Assembly (NCBI GenBank): GCA_021780095.1
Contig: JAJXZK010000156.1
Span: forward strand, 1-11,656
DNA from: Acidobacteriota bacterium
Lineage (GTDB): Bacteria > Acidobacteriota > Terriglobia > Terriglobales > Acidobacteriaceae
Direction of reading: 5' to 3'
Length of the DNA stretch: 11,656 nt
Part shown: one piece after another, positions 1 to 6,795 of the stretch
Numbering within the stretch: the first letter of the stretch is position 1
Layout: each line of letters begins with the position of its first letter
Notes under the pieces: model-generated
Told to the model about the DNA's origin: nothing
The model's input: the letters and a program-made list of their open reading frames with translations, nothing else
The model's database searches: none
Made by a program: the position numbers and the translations under genes

Positions 1-732
1 CCAGGCGGCGATGATCCTCCTTGCTTCGAATAGGTTCTGGAACCAGCTGACGCGCAGGCACTCCTCGCGCAGCTTGCTGTTGAAACTCTCCACGTAGGCG
101 TTCTGCGTGGGCTTGCCAGGCTGGATATGCACCAGGTCGATCTTACGATCCAACGCCCAGGCCAGGAAGCGACGACTGGTCAGCTCCGGGCCGTTGTCAC
201 AGCGAATGGCCCGCGGCAGACCGCGCTCGGCGATGATCTGGTCGAGCACACGCGTAACGCGCAGGCCCGCGAAGCTCGTGTCCACTTCCATGGCAAGGCT
301 CTCGCGCGTGTAGGCGTCGATGACGTTCAGCACGCGGATTGAACGGCCCGACGCCACCGCATCATGCACGAAGTCCAGCGCCCACTCCTGGTTGGCGGCC
401 GTGTAGGTTCCCAGCGGCGTGCTCAGGCGCACGCAGTGCTTGCGCTTCTTGCGGCGTAGCGCCAGGCCGGCTTCGCGATAGAGCCGGTGCACCCGTTTGT
501 GGTTGACGTGCTCACCTTCACGGCCTAACAGCACGTGCAGACGACGATAGCCGAAGCGCGGCTTTTCGCGAGCCAACGCGATCAGACGCTCACGCAGGCT
601 GTTGTCGTTCTGCCGCGGCTGGTAGCGATAGCTCGAAATCGGAACCAGTAACAGGCGGCATGCTCGACGTTCGGTGAAGGCGGACTTCTCCCGGATGCGC
701 TCGACAGATGCCTTCATCGCTGCGAGCTCCAT
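1..732 (-). CDS. IS3-family transposase OrfB (DDE catalytic part), 3' end cut by window
   Basis: This is the catalytic half of an IS3-family transposase, with 244 codons visible before the window edge. Counting from the ATG at 732, the retroviral-integrase-like fold shows the full triad: D120 in EWALDFVHD, D179 in IRCDNGPELTS and E215 in NAYVESFNSKLREE. There are 35 residues between the second D and the E, the canonical DD35E spacing. The upstream stretch with RFGYRRLHVLL is the HTH_21-like region typical of these proteins. The protein is probably made mainly as an OrfAB fusion after -1 slippage at the A7C site; ATG at 732 or 717 may be only nominal starts. About 40-50 C-terminal residues are expected beyond position 1. 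I see no disabling mutation. Confidence 0.93.
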   Translation of the reverse strand, partial: MELAAMKASVERIREKSAFTERRACRLLLVPISSYRYQPRQNDNSLRERLIALAREKPRFGYRRLHVLLGREGEHVNHKRVHRLYREAGLALRRKKRKHCVRLSTPLGTYTAANQEWALDFVHDAVASGRSIRVLNVIDAYTRESLAMEVDTSFAGLRVTRVLDQIIAERGLPRAIRCDNGPELTSRRFLAWALDRKIDLVHIQPGKPTQNAYVESFNSKLREECLRVSWFQNLFEARRIIAAW

Positions 733-995
733 CCGTTTTTTTCTATCACCGACTGCAGCGCTTCCTTGTCCAGGCTCAGATCCGCGACCAGCTTGCGCAA
801 GCGCGAGTTCTCATCCCGCAGTCGCTTGGCTTCCTGCGCCTCGCTTACATCCATGCCCCCGTACTTCGACTTCCAGGCATAGATCGTGTGCGCGCTTACC
901 CCGACCTCGCGGGCCACATCCTCGGCCTTCCGGCCGGCTTCCATCTGCTTGACCGCAGCGATCATCTGCGCTTCCGTGTGCTTGCTCCTCGACAT
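714..995 (-). CDS. IS3-family transposase OrfA (helix-turn-helix subunit)
   Basis: This 93-residue protein is the DNA-binding partner of an IS3-family transposase. Residues about 8-45 form the transposase_8-type helix-turn-helix, including EDVAREVGVSAHTIYAWKSKYGG. Residues about 52-85 (EAKRLRDENSRLRKLVADLS) form the leucine-zipper-like coiled coil that such proteins use to multimerise. On its own OrfA binds the terminal repeats and can act as a regulator; the active enzyme is made by frameshifting into orfB. AGGAAGG lies about 7 bases before the ATG at 995. The stop at 714-716 lies inside orfB, so the two frames overlap. Length and arrangement are normal for the family. Confidence 0.93.
   Translation of the reverse strand: MSRSKHTEAQMIAAVKQMEAGRKAEDVAREVGVSAHTIYAWKSKYGGMDVSEAQEAKRLRDENSRLRKLVADLSLDKEALQSVIEKNGWSSQR
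735..741 (-). other. Probable programmed -1 frameshift site (A AAA AAC) between orfA and orfB
   Basis: On the minus strand the orfA codons read GAA AAA AAC, giving the slippery heptamer A_AAA_AAC within a run of seven A. A shift of -1 here moves ribosomes from orfA into the orfB frame, which is open through this point. This is the standard way IS3-family elements make the OrfAB transposase. The site is seen directly; its use is inferred from the family. Confidence 0.7.
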
Positions 996-1030
996 CCTTC
1001 CGCACCTTCCTGAATACGAAAATCGTACTC

Positions 1031-1060
1031 GGTTCTGTGCGGAAAACGGGGTTCAGGTCA
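1031..1060 (-). repeat. Probable terminal inverted repeat of the IS (orfA side)
   Basis: Read on the minus strand from 1060 inward, the sequence starts TGACCTGAACCCCGTTTT and continues to AGAACC at 1031. It lies just upstream of orfA, where the left terminal repeat of an IS3-family element belongs, and starts with TG. The matching repeat is outside the window, so the boundary cannot be confirmed here. Confidence 0.55.
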
Positions 1061-1617
1061 GGCTCCGCATTCTTGGTGCTTATATTTTTCTTGCGACTGC
1101 AAGTTATGGTTTTCAAGGCCGTTGGAGGATCCCTACTCTCGCAGCGTCGGCCATCGCAGAACTTGCCGATTCAAGCGTTCAGACTTGCGTGATCAAGTTG
1201 TGAGCTGCGGCACAAGAAATTTGTGACAACCGTCATAGCGACTTTGTTTGCTTGTTTCCTACAATTCACCAACCATAAGAAAGCGAGTTCGTTGGGTTCC
1301 CAAACGAGGAATCAAAGCGATCCGGTTGCCGTCGGACCGTGCTTGGCGGCTGTTGTGCATTTTTGAGGGAGTTTTTGAGTTAGCAAGAGACAGACCACAC
1401 AACCGGCATTGTCCGGGTGGAGGTTGGATCTGGATCTGCTATACGCCATTCATGAAGTCGCCGCTGACCGCTTCGAAAAATGTGGTCTGCGACCGGTATT
1501 AAGTCGCCATCCGCTTGGCGGCTCGCATTCACGCATCGCAATCGGGAAGTCGCAAGCCGAATTTCCGTGCATGGTTTTTAAGAGGGCAGGCACACTGCGC
1601 GAGGCCTCGAGTCTTTC
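1061..1617. other. Gene-poor gap between the IS and the operon
   Basis: This 557-base stretch has only short open frames (for example 1248-1502 and 1409-1621 on the plus strand) with no recognisable domain or good ribosome-binding site. It is the natural place for the promoter of the downstream genes. A TACAAT hexamer at 1260-1265 resembles a -10 box but has no convincing -35 partner. Two small dyads are visible nearby: CACAA-5-TTGTG at 1211-1225 and TGAC-4-GTCA at 1223-1234. A perfect 10-base palindrome CGAGGCCTCG sits at 1600-1609, just before the first gene. None of these is strong enough to call as an operator. Degraded remnants of a gene displaced by the IS are possible but not recognised. 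Confidence 0.5.
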
Positions 1618-3081
1618 ATGAAGCGCTTGTGGCCCGTTCTCATTCTTGCCTGTGCTCTGTGTCTTGGCTTCGGGTTTGGAGTGCCGAAGCCGGAAACGGC
1701 TTCGATGCAGGCGACCGGACCGGATGGGCTGCCTGCGATTATTTTTGTTGCAGCTCCTAAGGTCGTTCCAGGCCAGTTAACGGGACGTTTCCCCGAGGGG
1801 AGCCACCTAGTTCGCTATACCCCCGGAACGCCCGCGTCTTCCGCAGTCAACCTGACACCGAATTTCTACGCGGTCGCTGATCCTCAGGTTTCCTTCAGTG
1901 CCACCATGGTTCTATTTGCCGGCCAAAAGACCCGCCGAGCCCAGTGGCAAATCTGGGAGATGAAGGTGGACGGCTCCGGCTTGCGACAGATTACGAACTG
2001 CTCAGAGGATTGCTTTCAGCCAGCTTACCTTCCTCACGGCCAGATTGCGTACACAGCAGTTACGGGGAAGGGATCTAGGCAAAGTTCGGCCATCTATGTT
2101 TCTCAATTGAGTGGGACGGATCCTCACAGGATCACGTTTGGGCCGGGAGACTATCACCTCGAGACTGTTCTGCGAAGCGGAAGGCTCCTTGTTTCTGCTA
2201 AGCCTTCTCTGGCGGCCGTCGGTAAGGATGACGGCTCGCGCGTGTTCTATACATTGCGACCGGACGGTTCCGGACTGTTTCTCTTTCGCTGGGGTACTCA
2301 GCCGAATTATCTCCGAACGAGCGCGACCGAGCTCTGGGATGGTTCAGTTCTATTTGTGAAGCGCAAAGAGCAAGCTGGGCGGCTTATGGGAGGCGAGCTC
2401 GCCTGGATACAGCCGGGAGCCTTGCATAATTCTGTGATTACACGACTCGGGTCTGCTTATTGGTCGGTGCATGTCCTCGATGGAGAGAACCTCGTGGTCT
2501 CACGAAGAAGTTCCGAGGGCTCAGCGGGAGCGGGCAAGTTTGGGCTCTACGTATTTCATCTCGGGAACAGATCAGCGGGCAAGGAGATCTATACCAATCC
2601 GAAATTATCAAGCGTTGAGCCGGTACCTATAGAGCCGAGTGCGATTCCGTTGTATTTCCCGAGCATGCTTCATCTGAATTGGAATTACGGACGAATTGTG
2701 TGCTTGAATTCCTACCTTTCTTCGGAAACGCCCAACGGTCTTTTGGCAGGCCACATTGCAAAGGTGCGGGTGATTGCGCTCGGAGCTGGAGATCACAATG
2801 AGCGTGTACTTGGTGAAGCTGCAGTCGAAAACGATGGTTCTTTCTATATCAAGGTCCCTGCGGACAAGCCTCTTCGGTTCGAGCTAATTGGTGCGGGCGG
2901 CTCGGTGATTCGCGAACAGAAGAGCTGGGTTTGGGCGGGCAGGGGTGAAGACGTGGCATGTCTGGGATGCCATGAGAGCCATGCCATCGTGCCGCAAGAC
3001 CGTTTTCCGCAAGCGCTAAAGAATTCCAATACTCCCATCGCCATAGGTCTGTCTGCGTCTACGACGCCGCACAAACATTGA
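1618..3081 (+). CDS. Exported beta-propeller protein with one C-terminal c-type haem motif, hydrazine-synthase-alpha-like
   Basis: This 487-residue protein starts with a Sec-type signal peptide (KR then a hydrophobic stretch to about residue 22), so it should act in the periplasm or outside. Residues about 60-340 look like a TolB/WD40-like propeller, with blades such as WQIWEMKVDGSGLRQIT and IYVSQLSGTDPHRIT. The part from about 350 (LYFPSMLHLNWNYGRIVCLN) through VENDGSFYIKVPADKPLRFEL matches the general pattern I associate with the hydrazine synthase alpha middle domain, and ends in CLGCHESHA at 448-456, a single CxxCH haem c site. True HzsA proteins are much longer and have more haem sites; this one stops about 35 residues after the motif, so hydrazine chemistry is not implied. 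The Shine-Dalgarno is poor: GAGG at 1601-1604 is 13 bases from the ATG. The stop is 7 bases before the next start, so the two genes are probably co-transcribed. Confidence 0.72.
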   Translation: MKRLWPVLILACALCLGFGFGVPKPETASMQATGPDGLPAIIFVAAPKVVPGQLTGRFPEGSHLVRYTPGTPASSAVNLTPNFYAVADPQVSFSATMVLFAGQKTRRAQWQIWEMKVDGSGLRQITNCSEDCFQPAYLPHGQIAYTAVTGKGSRQSSAIYVSQLSGTDPHRITFGPGDYHLETVLRSGRLLVSAKPSLAAVGKDDGSRVFYTLRPDGSGLFLFRWGTQPNYLRTSATELWDGSVLFVKRKEQAGRLMGGELAWIQPGALHNSVITRLGSAYWSVHVLDGENLVVSRRSSEGSAGAGKFGLYVFHLGNRSAGKEIYTNPKLSSVEPVPIEPSAIPLYFPSMLHLNWNYGRIVCLNSYLSSETPNGLLAGHIAKVRVIALGAGDHNERVLGEAAVENDGSFYIKVPADKPLRFELIGAGGSVIREQKSWVWAGRGEDVACLGCHESHAIVPQDRFPQALKNSNTPIAIGLSASTTPHKH

Positions 3082-3088
3082 GGACAAG

Positions 3089-4792
3089 ATGAGAATCTCA
3101 CGACGGAAGTTTGTAGCAATGGCCGCGGCTGCAGGACCTATGTGGACTGCGCGTGGACTCCTCGGGCAAGGGCGGTCCGCACAGTCCGGCCTCGACCTTC
3201 CTATCCCCCAGTTTCTGGACGTCACCGCGAAGTCCGGGATCAATTATCGGCATTCGTTCGGCGAAAAAGAGTTGAGTTCGCTGATGGAGGGCACAGGTTC
3301 CGGCTGCGCATGGCTCGATTACAACAATGACGGTCTCCTTGATCTTTTCGTGGCCAACGGCCGGTACGTCGAAGGCCTGACGAACCATTCCTCCCCGGAC
3401 GGTAAGGATGCGACCAACCATCTCTATCGGAACAACGGCGATGGAACCTTTACAGATGTGACGCAGGAGGCCGGTGTTGCTGGCAAGGGCTTTGCGACGG
3501 GCGTCACTGTGGGAGATTTTGACAATGATGGCTACCCTGACATCTATGTGACCGGTTATCTGTCTTCTACTCTCTACCACAACAACGGTGATGGAACTTT
3601 TACCGACGTTACGGCCGACGCGGGCGTTGAAAATCCGTTCTTTGGAGTTGGAGCGGCCTTTCTCGATTATGACCGCGATGGTCATCTCGATCTTTTCGTC
3701 GGCAACTACATAAAGTTTGTTAACAGCTACCGGCAGTATTATCCCGGTAACCATTACCCGGGTCCATTAGGCTACGATCCCGAATTCAACCGGTTATTTC
3801 ACAACAACGGCGACGGAACCTTTACCGATGTTTCCCGCGAATCGGGCATTGGATTGATACCGGGCCGGGCGATGGGCGTTACGGTTGGCGATTTCGACAA
3901 TGATGGTTGGCCGGATATCTATGTTGCCAACGACACGATGCCAAGCTATCTCTACCGCAACAACCACAATGGGACCTTCACGAATGTTGCCATTGAGGAC
4001 TTTGTCGCCTACGGCCAGAACGGCGAAGCAACTACTGCGATGGGTCCGATCTTCGCGGATTACGATAACGACGGCTGGCAGGACATCTTTGTTTCCGATG
4101 CCCATTTTCACCGCCTCTATCACAATTCGGGCAAAGGCTCCTTCACGGATGTGACGAATCGGGCTGGCATTGGCGAAGTGTCTGGCCAGTACGTGGGGTG
4201 GGGAGATGCGTTCTTCGATTTCGATAATGACGGATGGAAGGACCTCTTCATAGTCAACGGTGGCCTTACGTGGCTGATCCCGATGGAGAGCAACCTGCTG
4301 CGCAACAATGGCAACGGCACTTTCTCTGACGTGTCGACCCAGGCCGGAGACTTCTTCCAACAGCGGTATGTCAGCCGCTGTGCCGCGTTTGCAGATTATG
4401 ACAATGACGGATACATCGACGGGTTCATCACCACATTGGGCTCCCATGGAATTCTGCTGCACAACACTCCGCCTGAGGGAAAGCGGAATCACTGGTTGAC
4501 TATCAAGCTGATAGGAACCGTGAGCAATCGTGATGGATACGGAGCAAGCGTGGAAGCCATCGCCGGCAACCTACATCAGTACCTTCAAACGGGATCGGAA
4601 TCCGGCTACCTCTCACAAAATGACCCGCGGCCGCACTTCGGGCTGGGACAGAACACAGAAGTGGAAGAACTCATCATTCGCTGGCCCAGCGGAATCGTTC
4701 AGCGGTTCGAACATATAAAAGCCGATCAGATTTTGACCGTTAAGGAGCCGGCTAGTCACCCACAAGCCGAAGCTGTGAAGAAGGGCAAATGA
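3089..4792 (+). CDS. CRTAC1/UnbV-family protein with seven FG-GAP/VCBS calcium-binding repeats
   Basis: This 567-residue protein begins with a twin-arginine-type signal (SRRKFVAMAAAAG), suggesting export in folded form. It then carries seven DxDxDGxxD calcium-loop motifs starting near residues 77, 143, 193, 268, 324, 377 and 436 (DYNNDGLLD, DFDNDGYPD, DYDRDGHLD, DFDNDGWPD, DYDNDGWQD, DFDNDGWKD, DYDNDGYID). They alternate with NNGDGTFTDVT-like strands, the pattern of an integrin-alpha-like seven-bladed propeller. Residues about 470-555 form the ASPIC/UnbV domain, including GYLSQNDPRPHFGLG at 506-520 and the following IRWPSG. Such proteins are common in Acidobacteria, Planctomycetes and Bacteroidetes; their biochemical role is mostly unknown, with extracellular binding or adhesion often assumed. 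The ATG lies 7 bases after the preceding stop, and the end overlaps the next gene by ATGA. Length is usual for bacterial members. Confidence 0.92.
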   Translation: MRISRRKFVAMAAAAGPMWTARGLLGQGRSAQSGLDLPIPQFLDVTAKSGINYRHSFGEKELSSLMEGTGSGCAWLDYNNDGLLDLFVANGRYVEGLTNHSSPDGKDATNHLYRNNGDGTFTDVTQEAGVAGKGFATGVTVGDFDNDGYPDIYVTGYLSSTLYHNNGDGTFTDVTADAGVENPFFGVGAAFLDYDRDGHLDLFVGNYIKFVNSYRQYYPGNHYPGPLGYDPEFNRLFHNNGDGTFTDVSRESGIGLIPGRAMGVTVGDFDNDGWPDIYVANDTMPSYLYRNNHNGTFTNVAIEDFVAYGQNGEATTAMGPIFADYDNDGWQDIFVSDAHFHRLYHNSGKGSFTDVTNRAGIGEVSGQYVGWGDAFFDFDNDGWKDLFIVNGGLTWLIPMESNLLRNNGNGTFSDVSTQAGDFFQQRYVSRCAAFADYDNDGYIDGFITTLGSHGILLHNTPPEGKRNHWLTIKLIGTVSNRDGYGASVEAIAGNLHQYLQTGSESGYLSQNDPRPHFGLGQNTEVEELIIRWPSGIVQRFEHIKADQILTVKEPASHPQAEAVKKGK

Positions 4793-6750
4793 CGATGTAT
4801 CGGGTGGACAGGAAGTTACAGGCACGGACACGGTGGACGTCACTTTGGATTTCCGTGAACGTTTTTTGTCTAGCCATTGCTGGACTGTGCTGCCACCAGG
4901 CGACGGTTTCAGCGTCCACATGGAGCACGAAATGGAACTCCGGGATCAAGTATCTGGATCCAGTGGCTCTTGCGATGTCCCCGGACGGAAGCCGGCTTTA
5001 CGTCGTATGCGAAGGTCTCGATAGACTGCTTGTAGTCAATACACGCAACCGGCAGGTAGTTGGCATGGTCCGAGTCGGTCGTAAGCCTGAAGGGATTACC
5101 TTATCACCGGACGGTAAGACGCTTTATGTAACCAATGAGTGGAGCAACTCAGTCTCGGTAGTCGATGCAAGTACGCTGCACGTCATCCGGACATTGCGAG
5201 CCGGTTGGGATCCGGTGGGTGTCACAACCGACCGTGCTGGAAATTTCCTTTACACCGCAAACACTCTTGGCAACGATATTTCAGTCATCAATCTTTCGAC
5301 AGGGCAGGAAATCAAGCGTCTCGCCGCTGGGCATTTTCCCGAATACATCGAACTTTCCGCGGACGGCAAATGGGTCTACGTTTCCAGCCTGCTGGCCAAA
5401 CTTGGGCCGCCCGATGATCCGCCGGAGTGCGAGCTAACGATCATAAGCACGAACAAACAGATCGTAATGAATCGGGTCATGGTACCCGGGGTCATCCAGC
5501 TTCGTTACATTGCACAAGTGCCAGCGCGGCAAGGCGGATACCTTCTGATTCCGTTTGAACAGCCCCACAATCTGGTTCCGCTTTTGCGGCTTCAGCAAGG
5601 CTGGTACATGTCGCATGGGATGGCAGTGATTCGACTGTCTCAAGGCAACGACCAGAAAGCTAGAATCTCTGAGCTTCTGCTCGATAATATGGACCAGGCA
5701 TTCGCGAACGATTTCGGAGCAGCCACAACGCCAGACGGCAAACTGGCGCTGATTACAGCGTCTGGCGCCAATACTGTTTCAGTGATCAGCATCGCAAGGC
5801 TGAATCAATTGCTGGGACAGATTCCGGCGTCAAATTCCGAAGCTCTATCTCATCGACTCGATACCGCTCAGAAATTCGTAATCCAGCGGCTGCCGACCGG
5901 GCGTGATCCGACTGCCGTGGTGGTTTCACCCAATGGCCAGTTTGCGTATGTTGCGAACCACACGGACGACACGATTACGGTCGTAAACCTTCGGCAGTTG
6001 ACGATCGCCTCCACGATTGACCTTGGCGGCCCCAGACAGATCACAGTTGCGCGGCGCGGCGAGCAATTGTTCTATGATGCAAGTTTTGCTTACCAGGGGC
6101 AACTGTCATGTTCGAGCTGCCACCCGCACGGCGGCTCTGAGGATGGGCTGGCATGGAGCCTGGAGATGCCGGTCCTGGGCCGCAACGTTCCGGAAAACCG
6201 GACTTTGCTTGCGATTCGCGGCACCTCGCCCTTTGATTGGAATGGCATCAATCCCAATATCCAGACGCAGGATGGTCCGCGGAGCGCCGCCCTTATCTTC
6301 CGGTCGCAAGGTTTCAGTAACTCCCAGGTCAGAGCGCTGGTGACTTATATCCGATCGCTCACGCTGCCTCCCAATCCGCATGTCGCGAGGGACGGCACAC
6401 TCACGCATTCCCAGGAGGTCGGGAAGCAACTTTTCTTCAGGACAAAGACGGACAACGGGAAAATCATTCCGCTGGACCAGCGGTGCTATTACTGCCATTC
6501 GCCGCTGTCTCACTACACATCGCGGGTTCGGATGGATGTGGGGACATCCACAAAATACGACACGATCCAGCAATGGGATGTGCCACAGCTCCAGGGAGTC
6601 TGGATGCGGCCGCCATACCTTCACAACGGCGAAGCCATGACACTCGAAGAGATTTGGACGAAGTTCAATCCCGATGACAAGCACGGGTACACCTCGGACA
6701 TGAACAAGAACCAGTTGAACGACCTGATCCAGTTTTTGAAGACCTTATAG
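4789..6750 (+). CDS. YVTN beta-propeller fused to a MauG/cytochrome-c-peroxidase-like di-haem domain
   Basis: This 653-residue protein has an N-terminal hydrophobic segment at about 17-35 (SLWISVNVFCLAIAGL) that serves as signal peptide or anchor. Residues about 55-430 form a YVTN-type propeller, with blade cores LYVVCEGLDRLLVVNT, LYVTN at 112-116 with SVSVVDAST, and FAYVANHTDDTITVVN. The C-terminal part has two c-type haem sites, CSSCH at 441-445 and CYYCH at 566-570, followed by WMRPPYLHNGEAM at 605-617. That last motif is the signature region of bacterial di-haem peroxidases and MauG relatives, in which a downstream His or Met can ligate a haem. A periplasmic peroxidase or protein-radical oxidation role is possible; the substrate is unknown. 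The ATG overlaps the upstream stop (ATGA at 4789-4792), implying translational coupling; a second ATG at 4795 is equally possible. Ligand residues need alignment to confirm. Confidence 0.9.
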   Translation: MTMYRVDRKLQARTRWTSLWISVNVFCLAIAGLCCHQATVSASTWSTKWNSGIKYLDPVALAMSPDGSRLYVVCEGLDRLLVVNTRNRQVVGMVRVGRKPEGITLSPDGKTLYVTNEWSNSVSVVDASTLHVIRTLRAGWDPVGVTTDRAGNFLYTANTLGNDISVINLSTGQEIKRLAAGHFPEYIELSADGKWVYVSSLLAKLGPPDDPPECELTIISTNKQIVMNRVMVPGVIQLRYIAQVPARQGGYLLIPFEQPHNLVPLLRLQQGWYMSHGMAVIRLSQGNDQKARISELLLDNMDQAFANDFGAATTPDGKLALITASGANTVSVISIARLNQLLGQIPASNSEALSHRLDTAQKFVIQRLPTGRDPTAVVVSPNGQFAYVANHTDDTITVVNLRQLTIASTIDLGGPRQITVARRGEQLFYDASFAYQGQLSCSSCHPHGGSEDGLAWSLEMPVLGRNVPENRTLLAIRGTSPFDWNGINPNIQTQDGPRSAALIFRSQGFSNSQVRALVTYIRSLTLPPNPHVARDGTLTHSQEVGKQLFFRTKTDNGKIIPLDQRCYYCHSPLSHYTSRVRMDVGTSTKYDTIQQWDVPQLQGVWMRPPYLHNGEAMTLEEIWTKFNPDDKHGYTSDMNKNQLNDLIQFLKTL

Positions 6751-6785
6751 AGCAACATCGCGATCGGGTGCCTGTTGCCGGTCGT

Positions 6786-6795
6786 GGAGGGAGAG
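6786..6795 (+). promoter_or_regulatory. Ribosome-binding site deciding the start at 6796
   Basis: GGAGGGAGAG lies immediately upstream of ATG 6796; the GGAGG core ends 5 bases before the start codon. The longer frame starting at 6775 would put this site inside the coding region and add a non-hydrophobic prefix before the signal peptide. Confidence 0.75.

Larger units (their letters stand above)
1..1060 (-). mobile_element. IS3-family insertion sequence, one end only
   Basis: The segment carries the two-ORF arrangement of IS3-family elements, read on the minus strand: a small helix-turn-helix orfA, a slippery A7C run, then a DDE transposase orfB that leaves the window at position 1. The outer end is placed at 1060. 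There, reading inward on the minus strand, the sequence begins TGACCTGAACCCCGTTTT, which starts with the TG dinucleotide expected of IS3-family terminal repeats. The opposite terminal repeat and any target-site duplication lie outside the window, so the exact end is an inference. No stop or frameshift interrupts the visible coding parts, so the copy looks potentially intact. The orfA/orfB layout and residues suggest the IS407-like group, but that is family-level recognition only. Confidence 0.85.

Noticed and set aside
1260..1265. TACAAT as a -10 promoter box for the operon.
   Set aside because: No acceptable -35 hexamer at 16-18 bases upstream, and over 350 bases from the first gene; not strong enough to annotate.
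1409..1621. A 70-residue plus-strand frame whose stop overlaps the ATG of the first operon gene (ATGA).
   Set aside because: No recognisable domain, weak ribosome-binding site and unremarkable composition; the overlap alone does not make it a gene.
1618..3081. Hydrazine synthase as the function of the first operon gene.
   Set aside because: The protein is far shorter than HzsA, carries one haem motif, and no HzsB/HzsC-like genes are nearby; only distant domain resemblance is supported.
3420..4335. Recurrent near-identical DNA blocks (AACAACGGxGATGGAAC-like).
   Set aside because: They encode the NNGDGTFTDVT strands of a protein repeat, at irregular spacing and in frame, so they are not a CRISPR array or a non-coding tandem repeat.
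3098..4492. Long minus-strand open frames (3098-3754 and 3794-4492) opposite the CRTAC gene.
   Set aside because: They are antisense shadows of the regular DxDxDG repeats, which leave few stops on the other strand; their translations show only low-complexity V/I/E/R patterns.
6106..6684. A 192-residue minus-strand open frame.
   Set aside because: It lies opposite the well-supported di-haem domain and has no recognisable motif.
6752..6778. Short inverted repeat GCAACA/TGTTGC in the 45-base gap before the Reg_prop gene.
   Set aside because: Only 6 base pairs with a 15-base loop and no U-tract; expected by chance at this length.
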